Origin: CAYHGV01 sp964356135
GTDB taxonomy: Bacteria; Hydrothermota; Tepidihabitantia; CAYHGV01
Direction of reading: 5' to 3'
NCBI GenBank assembly: GCA_964356135.1
Contig: CAYHGV010000046.1
Location: forward strand, 1 to 22,248
Length of the DNA stretch: 22,248 bases
This document shows, piece by piece, positions 21,913 to 22,248 of the stretch. The translations under genes were made by a program, and so were the position numbers. The notes below the pieces were generated by a model. The model did not search any database. It was not told the DNA's origin and saw only the letters and a program-made list of their open reading frames with translations. Within the stretch, counting starts at the first letter, position 1. The number at the start of each line of letters is the position of its first letter.

Positions 21913-22248
21913 TTAAGCGACTTGTGATCTAGTTTTCGATGTCGGGTTGATCGGAAACGGCAGCCGTTTAATAATTTTTGACCTGTGCTCTTTTTCAAAA
22001 TAGATAGCGAGGGTTTCTTTTTGAAGATTCCATTCCGCTAAGACGAAATAGTTGATGTAGGATTTGGGCAGAAATATTTTTTCATGTAAGACATCGATCG
22101 AAGCTTTACCGAGGTGGTCCTGGTCATCTTTGACCTGTCGAATGAAATACACTTTGGGGATGAAATTTCTCTTCCGTTTCGACTTTCCCGGTCGGGGTTG
22201 ATACCCGGTATACTGTTGAGAGGATTTGTTAAACCACTCGAGCTTCTC
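21913..22248 (-). CDS. C-terminal part of a probable integrase-core transposase, 5' end beyond the window
   Basis: The frame is open from the window edge for 111 codons to a stop at 21913. It begins EKLEWFNKSSQQYTGYQPRP, which resembles the W.N..RPH..LGY.xP ending of the DDE core in IS481/IS3-type transposases, although the usual RPH is not kept. A basic stretch (GKSKRKRNF) and a small beta domain follow (KVYFIRQVK, KIFLPKSYINYFVLAEWNL, TLAIYFE, IKRLPFPI) of the type found at the C terminus of such proteins. A start at GTG 22152 would give only 79 residues and cut the conserved part. Catalytic residues are off the window, so intactness and terminal repeats cannot be judged. Confidence in the gene is good, in the family moderate. 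Confidence 0.5.
   Translation of the reverse strand, partial: EKLEWFNKSSQQYTGYQPRPGKSKRKRNFIPKVYFIRQVKDDQDHLGKASIDVLHEKIFLPKSYINYFVLAEWNLQKETLAIYFEKEHRSKIIKRLPFPINPTSKTRSQVA

Overview
The window looks like a chromosome segment of an uncultivated bacterium. Bacterial traits are consensus TTGACA/TATAAT-type promoters, Shine-Dalgarno sites inside operons, ATGA start/stop overlaps and purely bacterial families. The mix of secreted NHL/FlgD-fold proteins, a PurS-PurL fusion, a GlmU-like sugar nucleotidyltransferase, archease and many short intergenic repeats would suit a candidate phylum such as WOR-3. That placement is a guess from gene content, not a computed result.

Layout. (1) 1-4939, minus strand: an operon of four exported proteins (NTF2-like, metzincin-like with a damaged zinc motif, Ig/TPR-like, and a very large NHL/FlgD-fold protein open at the left edge). 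Two of its genes have a G9 tract at the ribosome binding site. (2) 5125-6320: a repeat-rich spacer and a DedA membrane protein whose 5' end is tandemly duplicated upstream. (3) 6320-10557, minus: an acyl-CoA catabolic cluster (enoyl-CoA hydratase of LiuC type, biotin carboxylase, biotin carrier protein, acyl-CoA dehydrogenase), with no carboxyltransferase in view. (4) 10859-12301, minus: an MGMT/ATL-like protein, a toxin-antitoxin locus with a broken MazF/PemK-type toxin, and a small membrane protein. (5) 12354-14467, minus: a chlD-type AAA+/VWA chelatase gene split into two frames at an A9 run, probably joined by -1 frameshifting or transcript slippage. (6) 14514-17849, plus: purL with PurS-like repeats fused at its N terminus, then a DUF2279-like protein. 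(7) 17916-18732, minus: a methyltransferase. (8) 18862-21370, plus: an amino-sugar group made of a nagB remnant, a GlmU-like nucleotidyltransferase and a ROK kinase. (9) 21434-22248, minus: archease and the C-terminal end of a probable transposase.

Features that cut across the window: several promoters place an ATG 5-8 nt after the -10 box, which suggests leaderless initiation. Three copies of one repeat family (core TAACCACTGA) and an inverted CACGAAA-type repeat sit between genes. Short repeats or duplications also lie inside or at the ends of genes (toxin, dedA, DUF2279-like).
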